This document shows positions 1 to 9,103 of a DNA stretch of 64,000 nucleotides, one piece after another. The notes beneath the pieces are model-generated. The model did not search any database. It saw only the letters and a list, made by a program, of their open reading frames with translations, and was not told the origin of the DNA. This DNA comes from Flavipsychrobacter stenotrophus. Its GTDB lineage: Bacteria; Bacteroidota; Bacteroidia; Chitinophagales; Chitinophagaceae. Made by a program: the position numbers and the translations under genes. The stretch is from NCBI RefSeq assembly GCF_002954265.1, contig NZ_PPSL01000008.1:80843-144842 (forward strand). The letters run 5' to 3'. Within the stretch, counting starts at the first letter, position 1, and every line of letters starts with the position of its first letter.

Positions 1-914
1 CACAAACGCGAATAATACTCGACTATATATTTACTGAAGATCATCAATACCTGCAATCGAGGTTTCAAACGCTGTTAGCGGAAGGCAGCATCAGTACTAC
101 CGAACTCAAAATTAACCTGGAGGATGACAAGAAACATCTAAGCTGCGACGCCTTCCTGATAAGTGATTCTACAATTGCCGGATTTATTAAGGATATAACC
201 AATGATAAGGAGCATGAAAACTACCTGGTAGAAATTACAGCGCAGAAAGATGCTTTTCTGGACATGATCACCCATAATTTATCGGGCCCGCTGCTTTTTT
301 CTCAAAATGTATTGTCGTGGGTGCAACAGTCTGTAGCCGGTAATAAGGGAGACGTCAATTCCCTGCTACTCATGTTGCAGGAAAGTACGCAGGAATGTAT
401 AGATATTGTGGAGGACTTTTTGAGCGATGAACATAAAGATTCACAAGGCATTTTTGTAAAGAAAACGAGATTTACAGTTGTTGATAAGGTAAATACAGTG
501 CTTAATAAGCTACAGGAGCTGTCTCCTGAAAAGAAGTTCAAATTGAATGTAAATATCTCTGATAATTACATAACCACAGACAGCGTGAAGTTCTTCCAGA
601 TCATTCACAATCTTATTTCTAATGCAATAAAATTTACGCGCGAAGACGGCGAAATAATAATTACAATTGACGAAAAGGGGAGCGACTATATTTTCTCTGT
701 TACCGACAATGGGATTGGTATTCCCGATGACCTGAAACCACATATTTTTAAGAAAAAAGGCCTGGCCGGTAGGGATGGGCTAAAAGGAGAAAAATCACAT
801 GGTGTGGGTTTGTCGGTAATAAAGAGACTGGCAGAGCTTATAGAAGGGGAGTTGTGGTTTGAAAGTGTGGAGGGCAAAGGCACTAGCTTCTTCCTGAAGT
901 TGCCCAAAGAGTAA
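1..914 (+). CDS. sensor histidine kinase, C-terminal part (5' end outside window)
   Basis: The reading frame is open from base 3, so the gene begins upstream of the window; the internal ATG at 264 sits inside the H-box and is not the start. The first ~75 codons look like the end of a PAS-type sensor domain leading into a helix. The H-box reads DMITHNLSGPL, with the phospho-accepting His encoded at 273-275. The HATPase_c domain follows: N-box IIHNLISNAIKFT, G1 box DNGIGIP and G2 box SHGVGLSVIKRL. By family knowledge it autophosphorylates on His and passes phosphate to a response regulator. No regulator gene is visible downstream, and the stimulus cannot be read from this fragment. The next gene (exbB) starts 147 bp downstream, so co-transcription is uncertain. 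Confidence 0.9.
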   Translation, partial: QTRIILDYIFTEDHQYLQSRFQTLLAEGSISTTELKINLEDDKKHLSCDAFLISDSTIAGFIKDITNDKEHENYLVEITAQKDAFLDMITHNLSGPLLFSQNVLSWVQQSVAGNKGDVNSLLLMLQESTQECIDIVEDFLSDEHKDSQGIFVKKTRFTVVDKVNTVLNKLQELSPEKKFKLNVNISDNYITTDSVKFFQIIHNLISNAIKFTREDGEIIITIDEKGSDYIFSVTDNGIGIPDDLKPHIFKKKGLAGRDGLKGEKSHGVGLSVIKRLAELIEGELWFESVEGKGTSFFLKLPKE

Positions 915-1061
915 TCAATTCCCGGTGGGTTTATTAAAACATTAACGGAGCGCTATACAATAGATGCGGTAAATTTACGTTGTTGAGCCTGTATTGAAGG
1001 CACAGTAGCAGCAGTAAATATTGTGTTTACTTTCTTACATTTACCATCCGAAAACTAACTC

Positions 1062-1775
1062 ATGCAAATACTTTCCGTTTTATTTCTTCAGGCAGCAACC
1101 GTACTGCCGGATACCGCTGCGAAGGTGGTAACGCAGGCCGCAACAGTGCCGGCAGAAAAGATCTCATTGTTTCACTTGTTGATGGAAGGTGGGGTATTAA
1201 TGATACCGCTATTGCTTTGTTCATTGGTACTGGTCTATGTGTTCTTTGAGCGTCTTTCGATCATTCGTAAAGCGTCGGTAATAGACGATAAGTTTATGGC
1301 GCGGATCAGAGAGCAAGTTGTGAACAAGAACATTGAAGCTGCCAAGGCTAGCTGCAGGACCAGTAATACACCGGTAGCGCGCATAATAGAAAAAGGCCTC
1401 GAAAGGGTAGATAAGCCATATGATATAGTGGAGAAGACACTTGAAAACAATGGTAAACTGGAAGTGTATAAACTGGAAAGGAATCTATCTGTGATCAATG
1501 CAATAGCAGGGATAGCCCCGGTTCTGGGTTTCTTGGGTACCATTGCCGGTATGATCATTCTGTTCTTTAACGTACAGCACCAGGGCTTTTCACTAGAGAC
1601 TATAGCGGGCGGTATTTATACCAAGATGGTAACATCAGCATCGGGCCTTATCATTGGCTTGTTTGCCTATCTGGGTAGTGCCTATCTTAATGCACAGATC
1701 AATAAGAGTGTAAACCGCATGGAAGCGGCTTCTGTAGAGTTTTTGGATATCGTCATGGAAACAAAGGGAGAATAA
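1062..1775 (+). CDS. exbB: MotA/TolQ/ExbB-type proton channel subunit
   Basis: A 237-residue inner-membrane protein. It has a short N-terminal segment, a first transmembrane helix near residues 46-64, a cytoplasmic helical region (about 65-155), and two further helices near 158-180 and 195-215. The GIAPVLGFLGTIAGMI stretch is the signature of the TolQ/ExbB channel family. With ExbD it would use proton-motive force to energise TonB-dependent outer-membrane transport. The stop codon overlaps the ATG of the next gene (TAATG), so the two are translationally coupled. No tonB gene is present here. ExbB rather than TolQ or MotA is inferred from size and the ExbD partner. Confidence 0.9.
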   Translation: MQILSVLFLQAATVLPDTAAKVVTQAATVPAEKISLFHLLMEGGVLMIPLLLCSLVLVYVFFERLSIIRKASVIDDKFMARIREQVVNKNIEAAKASCRTSNTPVARIIEKGLERVDKPYDIVEKTLENNGKLEVYKLERNLSVINAIAGIAPVLGFLGTIAGMIILFFNVQHQGFSLETIAGGIYTKMVTSASGLIIGLFAYLGSAYLNAQINKSVNRMEAASVEFLDIVMETKGE

Positions 1776-2179
1776 TGAACATCAGGAGGCATTTAAGAGA
1801 CGAACCGCACGGACATTCATCTGCACTGAATGATATATTATTCATACTGCTTTTGTTTTTCCTGATCATATCTACATTGGCTAACCCCAATGTGGTGAAA
1901 TTGAGCATACCCAAAGCTAAGAGTGATACTAAAGCTAAACAAACTGTAGTAGTATCCATTAACGATAAGCAACAGTTTTTTGTTGGTACTACCGGGGTTG
2001 GGGTAGACTCATTGAAGCAGTATATATCAGGTGCTTTAGCAAAGTCGCAGGACGCTGAACCTACCGTAGTTATTAATGCAGATAAGTTGGCTACTGCCGA
2101 TAATATTGTAGCTGTGATGCGTGCAGCACATGACCTTAATCTTCGTACAGTACTGGCTGTAGATAATAACAGCAGGTAA
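1775..2179 (+). CDS. exbD: ExbD/TolR-type biopolymer transport protein
   Basis: A 134-residue single-span protein. The N-terminal transmembrane helix (about residues 17-37) carries the membrane Asp20 within ALNDILFILLLFF, the residue that in this family takes part in proton translocation. The periplasmic domain (about 40-134) has the ExbD/TolR fold pattern, including VVINADKLATADNIVAVM. The start overlaps the stop of exbB by one base. The gene is somewhat short for the family but complete. It ends just before a bidirectional terminator shared with msrA. Confidence 0.9.
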   Translation: MNIRRHLRDEPHGHSSALNDILFILLLFFLIISTLANPNVVKLSIPKAKSDTKAKQTVVVSINDKQQFFVGTTGVGVDSLKQYISGALAKSQDAEPTVVINADKLATADNIVAVMRAAHDLNLRTVLAVDNNSR

Positions 2180-2204
2180 TGATTGAACGTCAAGTCATTA
2201 AAAT

Positions 2205-2232
2205 AGAAAAGCCTTCGTGAGAAGGCTTTTCT
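2205..2232. terminator. bidirectional intrinsic terminator between exbD and msrA
   Basis: A perfect 12-bp inverted repeat, AGAAAAGCCTTC-GTGA-GAAGGCTTTTCT, with A/T-rich ends on both strands. It lies between the convergent exbD (+) and msrA (-) genes, so it can stop transcription from both sides. Confidence 0.85.
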
Positions 2233-2247
2233 AATGAGGTGTTATTT

Positions 2248-2922
2248 CTATTTGGTTGATTTCAATTTGTCCTTAAATACCTTTTGAAACTTCTCGACCT
2301 TTGGTCTTATAACGAAGGAGCAGTAGGGAGCATCGCCATTGGCGTTGTAATAATCCTGATGGTAATCTTCTGCCTTGTAGAACACGGTAAACGGTACGAT
2401 CTCTGTTACTACCGGTTTGTCAAATACCTTTTCATCATTTAGCTTCTTTTTGTACTCTTCTGCCTTAGCCTTCTGCAGCGCACTATGGTAGAATATTGAT
2501 GACCGGTATTGGGTCCCTACGTCGTTTCCCTGTCTGTTTAGTTGGGTAGGGTCGTGGGTGGTCCAGAATGCGGCCAGCATTTCGTCATAGCTAATGATGC
2601 TGGGGTCGTAAACTATGTTGCAAACCTCTGCGTGGCCTGTGGTGCCGTTACATACTTCTTTATAAGAAGGATTCTTTACGTGGCCGCCGCTAAAACCCGA
2701 TTCTACAGAAATTACTCCCTTTAATTGTTGAAACTGAGCTTCGGTGCACCAATAGCATCCGGCACCAAAAGTAGCGGTGTCTAAATGAGCTGTGACCTCG
2801 CTCTTTTGTCCATTCATTTTCTGGAATGTTTTTGATTGTGGAAGATTGTCGTGCTGGGCACAGGCGGATAAGCCAGCCAGCTGAAACAGTATTAAAACGC
2901 CGTGTTTGATTTTGTTGAACAT
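2248..2922 (-). CDS. msrA: peptide-methionine (S)-S-oxide reductase MsrA, lipoprotein form
   Basis: A 224-residue enzyme that reduces methionine-S-sulfoxide in proteins. The catalytic motif is GAGCYWCTE with Cys56 as the nucleophile, and the downstream SGFSGGHVKNPSYKEVCNG and NDVGTQYRS stretches are typical MsrA. I chose the ATG at 2922 rather than the longer frame (to 2964) because it begins a lipoprotein signal peptide, MFNKIKHGVLILFQLAGLSAC, with the lipobox LSAC. The mature enzyme should therefore be anchored outside the cytoplasm, where it would repair oxidised envelope proteins. No MsrB domain is fused or adjacent. The gene is transcribed alone and ends at the shared terminator. Confidence 0.95.
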   Translation of the reverse strand: MFNKIKHGVLILFQLAGLSACAQHDNLPQSKTFQKMNGQKSEVTAHLDTATFGAGCYWCTEAQFQQLKGVISVESGFSGGHVKNPSYKEVCNGTTGHAEVCNIVYDPSIISYDEMLAAFWTTHDPTQLNRQGNDVGTQYRSSIFYHSALQKAKAEEYKKKLNDEKVFDKPVVTEIVPFTVFYKAEDYHQDYYNANGDAPYCSFVIRPKVEKFQKVFKDKLKSTK

Positions 2923-3147
2923 CGATATCAAATTTAGGACTATATACGATGATAAAACAAGCAAGGATTTCTATAGCGGTATTGGCAGAATTCAATTGGC
3001 ATTTTTTTAACATAACCATTGATAATAAAGGCTTTCAAGAGATTTGATAACAATGACTTTATCATTAAATAACATGCTATCAGAAAATATGTCAAAAAAG
3101 ACAAAAAAAGACTTTGAAAATCAACTCAATGCTTTAATTTTGTCCTC

Positions 3148-3232
3148 GGAGAGATGGCAGAGTGGTCGATTGCGGCGGTCTTGAAAACCGCTGACTGTTA
3201 AAGGTCCGGGGGTTCGAATCCCTCTCTCTCCG
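3148..3232 (+). tRNA. tRNA-Ser (anticodon UGA)
   Basis: The acceptor stem pairs GGAGAGA (3148-3154) with TCTCTCC (3225-3231), followed by G as discriminator; CCA is not encoded. The anticodon stem GCGGT/ACCGC encloses the loop CTTGAAA with TGA at 3182-3184. A long variable arm and the T-loop GGTTCGAATCC complete a class II (serine) tRNA. An integrase remnant lies directly downstream, so this gene is a likely former integration target. Confidence 0.96.
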
Positions 3233-3243
3233 CTTCCAAACAA

Positions 3244-3271
3244 AAAGGGCACCTACACGGTGCCTTTTTTA
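3244..3271 (+). terminator. intrinsic terminator of tRNA-Ser
   Basis: The stem AAAGGGCACC / GGTGCCTTTT around a 4-5 nt loop is followed by a T run, 12 bp beyond the tRNA 3' end. Confidence 0.8.
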
Positions 3272-3293
3272 TTTGTCCTAAGTCTGCTGGATG

Positions 3294-3345
3294 GCACGCC
3301 AAGCGTGCATTTGAGCCAGTTTAGACTTGGAAGCCTGCTTCCAAG
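3294..3345. repeat. two perfect inverted repeats (REP-like) between tRNA-Ser and integrase remnant
   Basis: GCACGC-CAA-GCGTGC lies at 3294-3308, and CTTGGAAGC-CT-GCTTCCAAG (9-bp arms, 2-nt loop) at 3326-3345. Neither has a T tract, so they are poor terminators. The pair resembles a REP-type palindromic element or recombination-site arms. A 9-bp direct repeat GTCACCCAA follows at 3383-3391 and 3405-3413. Confidence 0.55.
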
Positions 3346-3462
3346 AGTTGAGAGTTCAGAGGTCAAATGGAGTCTAATTCATGTCACCCAACCAAAATCT
3401 CCGTGTCACCCAAAAAAAAGCTGTAAATAGTTGATTGACAATTACATATACATATTCGTTGA

Positions 3463-4260
3463 GTGAGGATGCCTGTTGGTGCTTTAAAATCAAGCATTAT
3501 GGACAACCGTCTATACATATCATATTTCCTACATAAAGAAAGTGCAGTAACCCAGAAGCGTACTATATACATTAGTATCACAATAGCTGGAAAAAGGGAA
3601 CGGGTGAACACGGGTGGGTCCGTAAGGGATGTCCATTGGGATGCAGCAAAATGCCGTATCAAAAATCAGGATGAAGATGCCTTTACCAATAACAAGTTGT
3701 TAGCTGCCCTCAATACAAAAGTGACTGAAATCTATACGGACAGTCTGAAACAGAATCTCCCTGTATCTGCCAAGATGATTCGAGACAAGCTTCGTAGCCC
3801 TGGAGAAACGTCTGAATATCTACTCAGGTTGATACAGCTGCATAATGACTATGTTAAGCGAAAGGTAGGTATTGAGGTCAGTAAGGCAACATATACTAAG
3901 TATTGCACGTTGCAGCTGAAGGTAAAGGCATTTATCCGCAAGGAGTATAAGTCTAATGACATTGCGCTCGATCAGTTAAACAAAGGCTTCCTGATGGGCT
4001 TCGAGCTATACCTTAAGGCTGACGAGCATATAGGGCACAATACGGCCATCAAATACATACAATTCCTAAAGCGTGTTATTAACTATGGGATAGGTATGGA
4101 ATGGCTCAAATACCACCCGTTTAAGGCCTTTAAATGCAGTCTGCATCAAGTTGTAAGGGAATGCCTAACACAGGAGGAAATTGACGCAATAAGGTATAGA
4201 CTATTAAATGTTACTTCGGCATATCGCTTTGCGTTACCTTGTCATCTGTTAAAAGGATAG
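3463..4260 (+). pseudogene. truncated tyrosine-recombinase integrase (no catalytic domain)
   Basis: The 265-codon frame (GTG at 3463; ATGs at 3469 and 3499 are equally possible starts) matches the N-terminal half of Bacteroidota phage-type integrases. There is an arm-type DNA-binding domain (residues about 12-75, with TIYISITIAGKRERVNTGG) and a SAM-like core-binding domain (about 95-225). The family linker LTQEEIDAI marks where the catalytic domain should begin, but the frame then runs about 17 codons into the antisense of the cheB 3' end and stops. The R-H-R-Y catalytic residues are all missing. The breakpoint is near 4205, just outside the intact cheB stop. With the adjacent tRNA-Ser this is the scar of an integrated element. 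It cannot be an active recombinase. Confidence 0.85.
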
Positions 4261-5242
4261 CTTTGATACGTTCAATGTGGACCTGCGACTGTTTAGCTCG
4301 TTCAATTGCAGATTTCGATGCACCACCTTTCAGATTTTTGGACATCGTTGTCAGCAGGTTCCTCCGTTCTTCAAACATGCGCAATGCCGTCCACATCGTC
4401 TCTTCAATTTGTTTTGTTTGTTCAGCAAGCAATGCCGCTGCAGTATAGGCATGGCCGGTATGACAGCGATAACGCATTAAAGGCCCTTTATCTATACGCC
4501 ATAATACACCACCACAACCAGGACAATTAAATGGCACCTGTTCACCTAATGAGTTGACGGAAGGCAAGTCGCTTAACACCCTTTCTGCTATGGTAGATTC
4601 AATTTCAATATCTTTGGGAATATTCTTTTGGGATTTAAGTTTTCGCTGCATTAGAGTTAACAGCACTCCACCCATTTGTGCAATCGGCAGACAATAATTT
4701 ACTTTGAGTTGGTTTAAGGCATTCGCCGGCATGTCGGGATAGTCTGCATCCTTGGGGTCTTGAACAATGCAAATACCTCCGCATCTCTGTATAGCAATTA
4801 ATCCTGCGGTTCCGTCATCTAAATAACCAGTGAGAGGTATTCCAATTACCTTGTTCCCAAACGCTACTGCCGCAGAACGAAACAATGGATCGATGGCAGG
4901 GCGGTAACGGTTTTCTTGCGCCCCTTTTGTGACCAACAAGGTTCCACCTTTTTCAATCATCAAATGATGATCTGATGGCGCTAAATAAATGTTGCCTGCT
5001 TGGACAATGTCGCCTTGGACTGCGTGACGACTACAGAGTTTTCCATTTTTGTTCAGGGCATCCATCAATACATCCCCTGTTGCATCCGAAGAAATATGTT
5101 GAACAATAAGCAAAGGAGCCGGGAAATCAGAAGGTAACTGGCTAATTAAACTTATCAATGCTTTCAGTCCACCGGCAGAAGTACCGACCACAACAATTTG
5201 TTTGTTTTTATGACTTGTATGCTTTGGTATCGCTGTTTTCAT
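4211..5242 (-). CDS. cheB: CheB-type protein-glutamate methylesterase without receiver domain
   Basis: A 343-residue protein. Residues about 15-195 form the CheB catalytic domain: VVVGTSAGGLKAL (nucleophile Ser), LLIVQHI with the catalytic His, ENRYRPAIDPLFRSAA, LTGYLDDGTAGL with the catalytic Asp region, and VQDPKDADYPDMPANAL. There is no N-terminal response-regulator domain, unlike chemotaxis CheB. The C-terminus carries a Cys/His cluster (CPGCGG ... RYRCHTGHAY) followed by a helix, a tail common in stand-alone Bacteroidota CheB proteins. No cheR or chemoreceptor gene is in the window, so its methylated target is unknown. The expected LTGMGDDG motif is varied to LTGYLDDG. Its 3' end abuts the integrase breakpoint, but the gene appears complete. 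Confidence 0.88.
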   Translation of the reverse strand: MKTAIPKHTSHKNKQIVVVGTSAGGLKALISLISQLPSDFPAPLLIVQHISSDATGDVLMDALNKNGKLCSRHAVQGDIVQAGNIYLAPSDHHLMIEKGGTLLVTKGAQENRYRPAIDPLFRSAAVAFGNKVIGIPLTGYLDDGTAGLIAIQRCGGICIVQDPKDADYPDMPANALNQLKVNYCLPIAQMGGVLLTLMQRKLKSQKNIPKDIEIESTIAERVLSDLPSVNSLGEQVPFNCPGCGGVLWRIDKGPLMRYRCHTGHAYTAAALLAEQTKQIEETMWTALRMFEERRNLLTTMSKNLKGGASKSAIERAKQSQVHIERIKAILLTDDKVTQSDMPK

Positions 5243-5318
5243 ATAGTATGATTATGCAGTAATATGTATGTGATGTAATATTCACCTTAGGATTGAGCCG
5301 CGATATTTTCTTTTCTTG

Positions 5319-5891
5319 TTATGCTATATTGGATTCCTTTTGACTGAGATATTGGAAACTATTTTTGATCGATTTTAACGACACCCGGAGGCGTGTCTTA
5401 ACTGTTCCTTCGGGTATTTTCAATTTGGTTGCAACTTCTTTAATCGTAAAACCTTCCAAATAAATGAGCTTTAATATAATTTGAAATTGAGGCCGGAGCT
5501 TTAAAATTAAGGCCGTTACACCGATCAAGTCTATTTGCTCTGCTGATCTGGCAAAAACATTGTCCGGAGCATTTTCGGAATGAGTGTTGCGTTTAATCAT
5601 CTCACCACTTGAGCGTAAACTATCTATTGCAGTATTAGATGCGATAGTCCTCATCCAAGTGAAAAAAGCTCCTTTTTGGGAATCATATAAACCCATTTTT
5701 CCCCAGATTTTTACAAATACATCCTGTAAGACATCTTCCGATGTATGAAAATCCCCTGTTATTTTATTGATTATAATAAACAAGCTACCCGAATAATTAT
5801 CGAAGAGATAGTCAAAAACAATCTTGTTATTTTCTTTGAGAAAGCTCACTAATTCCTGTTCACTATATATAATACCCTTTGTAGTACTCAT
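5319..5891 (-). CDS. ECF-type RNA polymerase sigma factor
   Basis: A 190-residue sigma-70 family protein. Region 2 (about residues 25-95) contains TSEDVLQDVFVKIW and the -10-binding FFTWMRTIASNTAIDSLR. Region 4 (about 130-180) holds the helix-turn-helix FTIKEVATKLKIPEGTVKTRL. The two regions are separated by a short linker with no region 3, which is the ECF layout. No anti-sigma gene follows; the downstream gene is cheB, 76 bp away on the same strand, so the two could be co-transcribed. Its regulon and signal cannot be inferred. Confidence 0.92.
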   Translation of the reverse strand: MSTTKGIIYSEQELVSFLKENNKIVFDYLFDNYSGSLFIIINKITGDFHTSEDVLQDVFVKIWGKMGLYDSQKGAFFTWMRTIASNTAIDSLRSSGEMIKRNTHSENAPDNVFARSAEQIDLIGVTALILKLRPQFQIILKLIYLEGFTIKEVATKLKIPEGTVKTRLRVSLKSIKNSFQYLSQKESNIA

Positions 5892-6243
5892 TTAATATTG
5901 TACAATAATTATTATGCCCTTGGATAAAATTATATGCCGTTTGGGCAATTATTTAGCAATTCATGATTCTACGTTATAAAAATTATGAAAGAATAGTTTA
6001 ATATCAACAAAAAGATGAGATTGGCTTCCGGTAATCCAAATATGAATTTTAAGGAAATGCGTTTTATATCACAACGAATATTGTTCTATATCTCTGATTA
6101 TGTTTGGCTTGACAGAAAGAAAGCATGAATAAGTTGCATTGTTGTCCTTACTAAAATCATAATTTGTAACATCGAATGGCAACCATAAAAAATCTCAAGT
6201 ACTTAAATTAATTACAAGCAGAGTTTTATGCAATTGAAATAAA
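5892..6243. other. intergenic stretch without a recognised gene
   Basis: About 350 bp of A/T-rich sequence between the sigma factor (whose promoter must lie at its left end on the minus strand) and the acetyltransferase stop. I see no open frame with family features and no strong hairpin. Confidence 0.5.
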
Positions 6244-7452
6244 TTATCCAATCCGGCTCCGCTCCATAGAGATGGGCTTGTAGCGTTTGAACTCTCTGTT
6301 TTTATCAAATATAAATCGATAGGTAATATGCTTTCTTGCCCGTACCGCACCTACTGCACTGTGCAGGCGGTTTATCTTTGGATTGAAGTCGCCAGCCCAG
6401 CGCAGCTCAATACTTTTGAAACCTAATTTGCGCACGTCTTCCAATGAGGACATTATCATACCGGTCTCTAAACCACATTGTTGAAATTTGGGCTTTACAC
6501 CTATAGCAATGGCGTGACCCTTGGTAAGAATACCTCTCTTCCTATACCATGCAAAATCATTTCGGCTGCGCCAAAGGAATTTCAGCAATTGAAACGGACC
6601 AATGTGTCCTTTGAATTCTTTGAATATTTGGTTGAGGTCTGGTGTGCAAATGAGGAAAGCTGCGGGCTCGTCTCCAATGAACGCAAACGGAATCATCTTC
6701 CTTATGAACAGCACGCGGATCTCTTTTGCGAATTTTAAAGCCCGCGTTTCCGTGATAGGTTTGTACTCTTCATGAAACTGCCACGCCTCATTATAGATCT
6801 CCTTGAAATGTTGAGCAAAAACATTGAGTTCCTTTTTTTGGGGATGCCTGAATTGAACGTTGTTCTTTTCTTTTACTCTACTCCAAATTCTTTCGAATCG
6901 TTCATCCAGAGGCTTTTCAAGATCTATGACATTGCTGGTCATTTCGTAATAGTCTTTGAAGCCATAATTCTCAAACAGTTGTCGATAATAGGGGTGATTA
7001 TAGTTGGTAGTAAACGGCGGCTCAGTGAAGCCCTCAACAAGTAATCCCCAAAAACGGTCGTTCTCTCCAAAATTTATCGGCCCGTCCATCGCTGCAACAT
7101 GGTTTTCTTCTAGCCACGTCCTGGCGGTATCAAAAAGCAGATTGGCGGCACATTGGTCGTTTATACACTCAAAAAAGCCCACACCTCCGGCATGAAGCTG
7201 ATTATTTTTCTTTTTATCATTATCGATAAACGCTGCAATCCTACCGATACTTTCTCCCTCTGCGTTTTTGAGAATCCACCGTCTGGCACATCCATGTTCG
7301 AAGTAGCTATTCTTAGCCGGCTCAAAAATATTATGTATCTGTTTATTTAGCGGGGCTATCCAGTTGTTATCCAATATGTATATATCGTGTGCTACTTTAA
7401 GGAAGTTCGCCTTCTCCTTCTCCGTTACTACCTGGGCTATTGTAAAAGACAT
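6244..7452 (-). CDS. YghO-like double-GNAT N-acetyltransferase family protein
   Basis: A 402-residue protein with the features of the YghO group: an early NNWIAPL segment, SIGRIAAFID, GGVGFFECINDQ, AMDGPINFGENDRFWGLLVEGF and PYYRQLFENYGF. The C-terminal half has a GNAT acetyl-CoA-binding pattern, AIGVKPKFQQCGLETGMI, followed by the conserved ELRWAGDFNPKI. It is probably a cytoplasmic acyltransferase of unknown substrate. It lies 18 bp downstream of the FAD monooxygenase gene on the same strand, suggesting a two-gene transcript. The length is normal for the family. Confidence 0.8.
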   Translation of the reverse strand: MSFTIAQVVTEKEKANFLKVAHDIYILDNNWIAPLNKQIHNIFEPAKNSYFEHGCARRWILKNAEGESIGRIAAFIDNDKKKNNQLHAGGVGFFECINDQCAANLLFDTARTWLEENHVAAMDGPINFGENDRFWGLLVEGFTEPPFTTNYNHPYYRQLFENYGFKDYYEMTSNVIDLEKPLDERFERIWSRVKEKNNVQFRHPQKKELNVFAQHFKEIYNEAWQFHEEYKPITETRALKFAKEIRVLFIRKMIPFAFIGDEPAAFLICTPDLNQIFKEFKGHIGPFQLLKFLWRSRNDFAWYRKRGILTKGHAIAIGVKPKFQQCGLETGMIMSSLEDVRKLGFKSIELRWAGDFNPKINRLHSAVGAVRARKHITYRFIFDKNREFKRYKPISMERSRIG

Positions 7453-7470
7453 AAATGATAAATTAGCAGT

Positions 7471-8649
7471 TCAATGCAAATCGGGGCCGCTGTTGATGAG
7501 CAACTTTTTTAAATCGTTCTGAATCCACCTGTCAGGGATTCGTTGCCAGCAATAATTTCTCAATCGGCACAAATGCGGATTCTTGAGTTGTCCGATTTTG
7601 CCCAACAAATTAGACTTCTTCTGGATGGAACGGGTTCGGGGCCAACGCTCGGACTGAAAGCGCTTCAGACTATTTTCGATATTCCATTTGTCTGTAAGAC
7701 TTGCCGCTAAAACTACCGCATCCTCAATTGCCATAGATGCTCCTTGAGTCATATTGGGTGTCATGCCATGCGCAGCATCACCTATAAGTAACAACCGACC
7801 CTTGTAGAATTGTTTTAAATGCACATCTTCAAGATCATTGTACATCAAATCACAGTTGTTTTTAATAGCGCCTAAAAGATCAGGCACATAACCACCGAAA
7901 CACGAAAAGAGAACCCTAAAGTCATGCAGGCTTATCTTCTTGTTCGCTTCAGAGTTTTGCTGGGTATTCACTGATGCAAAGCAGTGTATCTTATTGCCTT
8001 TAAGAGGGACTATACCAAATCTCTTCCCAACGCTCCACATCTCAGTAAGAGTGTCTTGCTGTACTTTTACGCCTTTAGCAATGAAACGCCAAGAAGCATA
8101 GCCGCAATAGTCATTAATTTTATCACCAAATAGTGTCCGCCGTACAAATGAATTGATGCCATCACAACCAACTACAAGATCATAACTGCACTCCGGCTTA
8201 TTAGTGAACGATACTTTTACTTTATCTCCCTCATCTACTATGGCAGTACATGATGTGCCTAAGTGAATACGTGTATCTGATAAATGGCTGATCAGGGCAT
8301 GGTGCATATCATGACGCAGCACTGTGTATGTTTTAGCGTAGGCTTCAGCATATCCCGCCAGATCGAACGTAGAAAGCTTTTTGCCCAGCTGGTCAGTGAT
8401 ATCAACGTGGCTTATTTCGTTGGCGTATGGCTTTATGGAATCAAGCAAGCCAATATCCTGCAGCATCTTAACACCGTTAAGAGTAAGTGTAATTCCACCA
8501 CCTATTGGTTTCCACTCTGTCGACTTTTCTACCAACGTAGTGTTATATCCTTTGCGTTCAAGCAATATAGAGAGTAGTAAACCTGAAATACCTCCACCAA
8601 CAATCAAAAGATTAATTGTAGGCAATTCCTGAATAGGCATTCTTAGCAT
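7471..8649 (-). CDS. FAD-dependent monooxygenase (class A flavoprotein hydroxylase)
   Basis: A 392-residue single-domain flavoprotein. The N-terminal Rossmann motif is IVGGGISGLLLSILLERKG (about residues 15-33). The DG motif is VVGCDGINSFVRR (about 160-172). The GD motif is LLLIGDAAHGMTPNMTQGAS (about 284-303). By family knowledge it uses NAD(P)H and O2 to hydroxylate or epoxidise a small molecule; the substrate is unknown. ATGs at 8649 and 8640 are both usable starts. It heads a probable operon with the acetyltransferase 18 bp downstream, so the pair may modify the same compound (inference). Confidence 0.9.
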   Translation of the reverse strand: MLRMPIQELPTINLLIVGGGISGLLLSILLERKGYNTTLVEKSTEWKPIGGGITLTLNGVKMLQDIGLLDSIKPYANEISHVDITDQLGKKLSTFDLAGYAEAYAKTYTVLRHDMHHALISHLSDTRIHLGTSCTAIVDEGDKVKVSFTNKPECSYDLVVGCDGINSFVRRTLFGDKINDYCGYASWRFIAKGVKVQQDTLTEMWSVGKRFGIVPLKGNKIHCFASVNTQQNSEANKKISLHDFRVLFSCFGGYVPDLLGAIKNNCDLMYNDLEDVHLKQFYKGRLLLIGDAAHGMTPNMTQGASMAIEDAVVLAASLTDKWNIENSLKRFQSERWPRTRSIQKKSNLLGKIGQLKNPHLCRLRNYCWQRIPDRWIQNDLKKLLINSGPDLH

Positions 8650-8830
8650 TTAATATAATTGTGCTGTAATATCGTGCCAAGGTGGAAGACTTGAATTCTG
8701 AGCTTACCGATTTTTTGATATAGCTGGACGAGACCTCAAGGAACCTTTAAGGAAAGTATATAGTTTCCTCAAAATGATATTGAATAAGGGAGCACCTATT
8801 TTAACCAACGTATGGCGTAGCTACTTCTAG

Positions 8831-9004
8831 CGAGCACATAATGCTATACACCTGCTTTATCTTATCACTGATGACATTTTAGTGTTTTCATATGTAAGTT
8901 CCTATTCCGGGAATGCACATGCGGTGAAGCTGTCAGAGGTTTTTAATCAGGTATTGTTGACATTAGAAAGCCCTACAAAAATTACAGGTAGTGAAGAACC
9001 TTAA
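8831..9004 (+). pseudogene. gene fragment of unknown family
   Basis: 57 codons lie open between stops but without a plausible start codon. The translation is protein-like (for example LYLITDDILVFSYVSSYSG ... TLESPTKITGSEEP) and ends in TAA. It is probably the 3' end of a degraded gene; I do not recognise the family. Confidence 0.35.
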
Positions 9005-9103
9005 TCGTCAACGCACAAGTTTATGAATGCCATCTGTAAAGTTGTTAGAAAGAAGCAGTTTGGTAAATATTTTATATATTTGACATTCATGTAAATTACC
9101 TTC

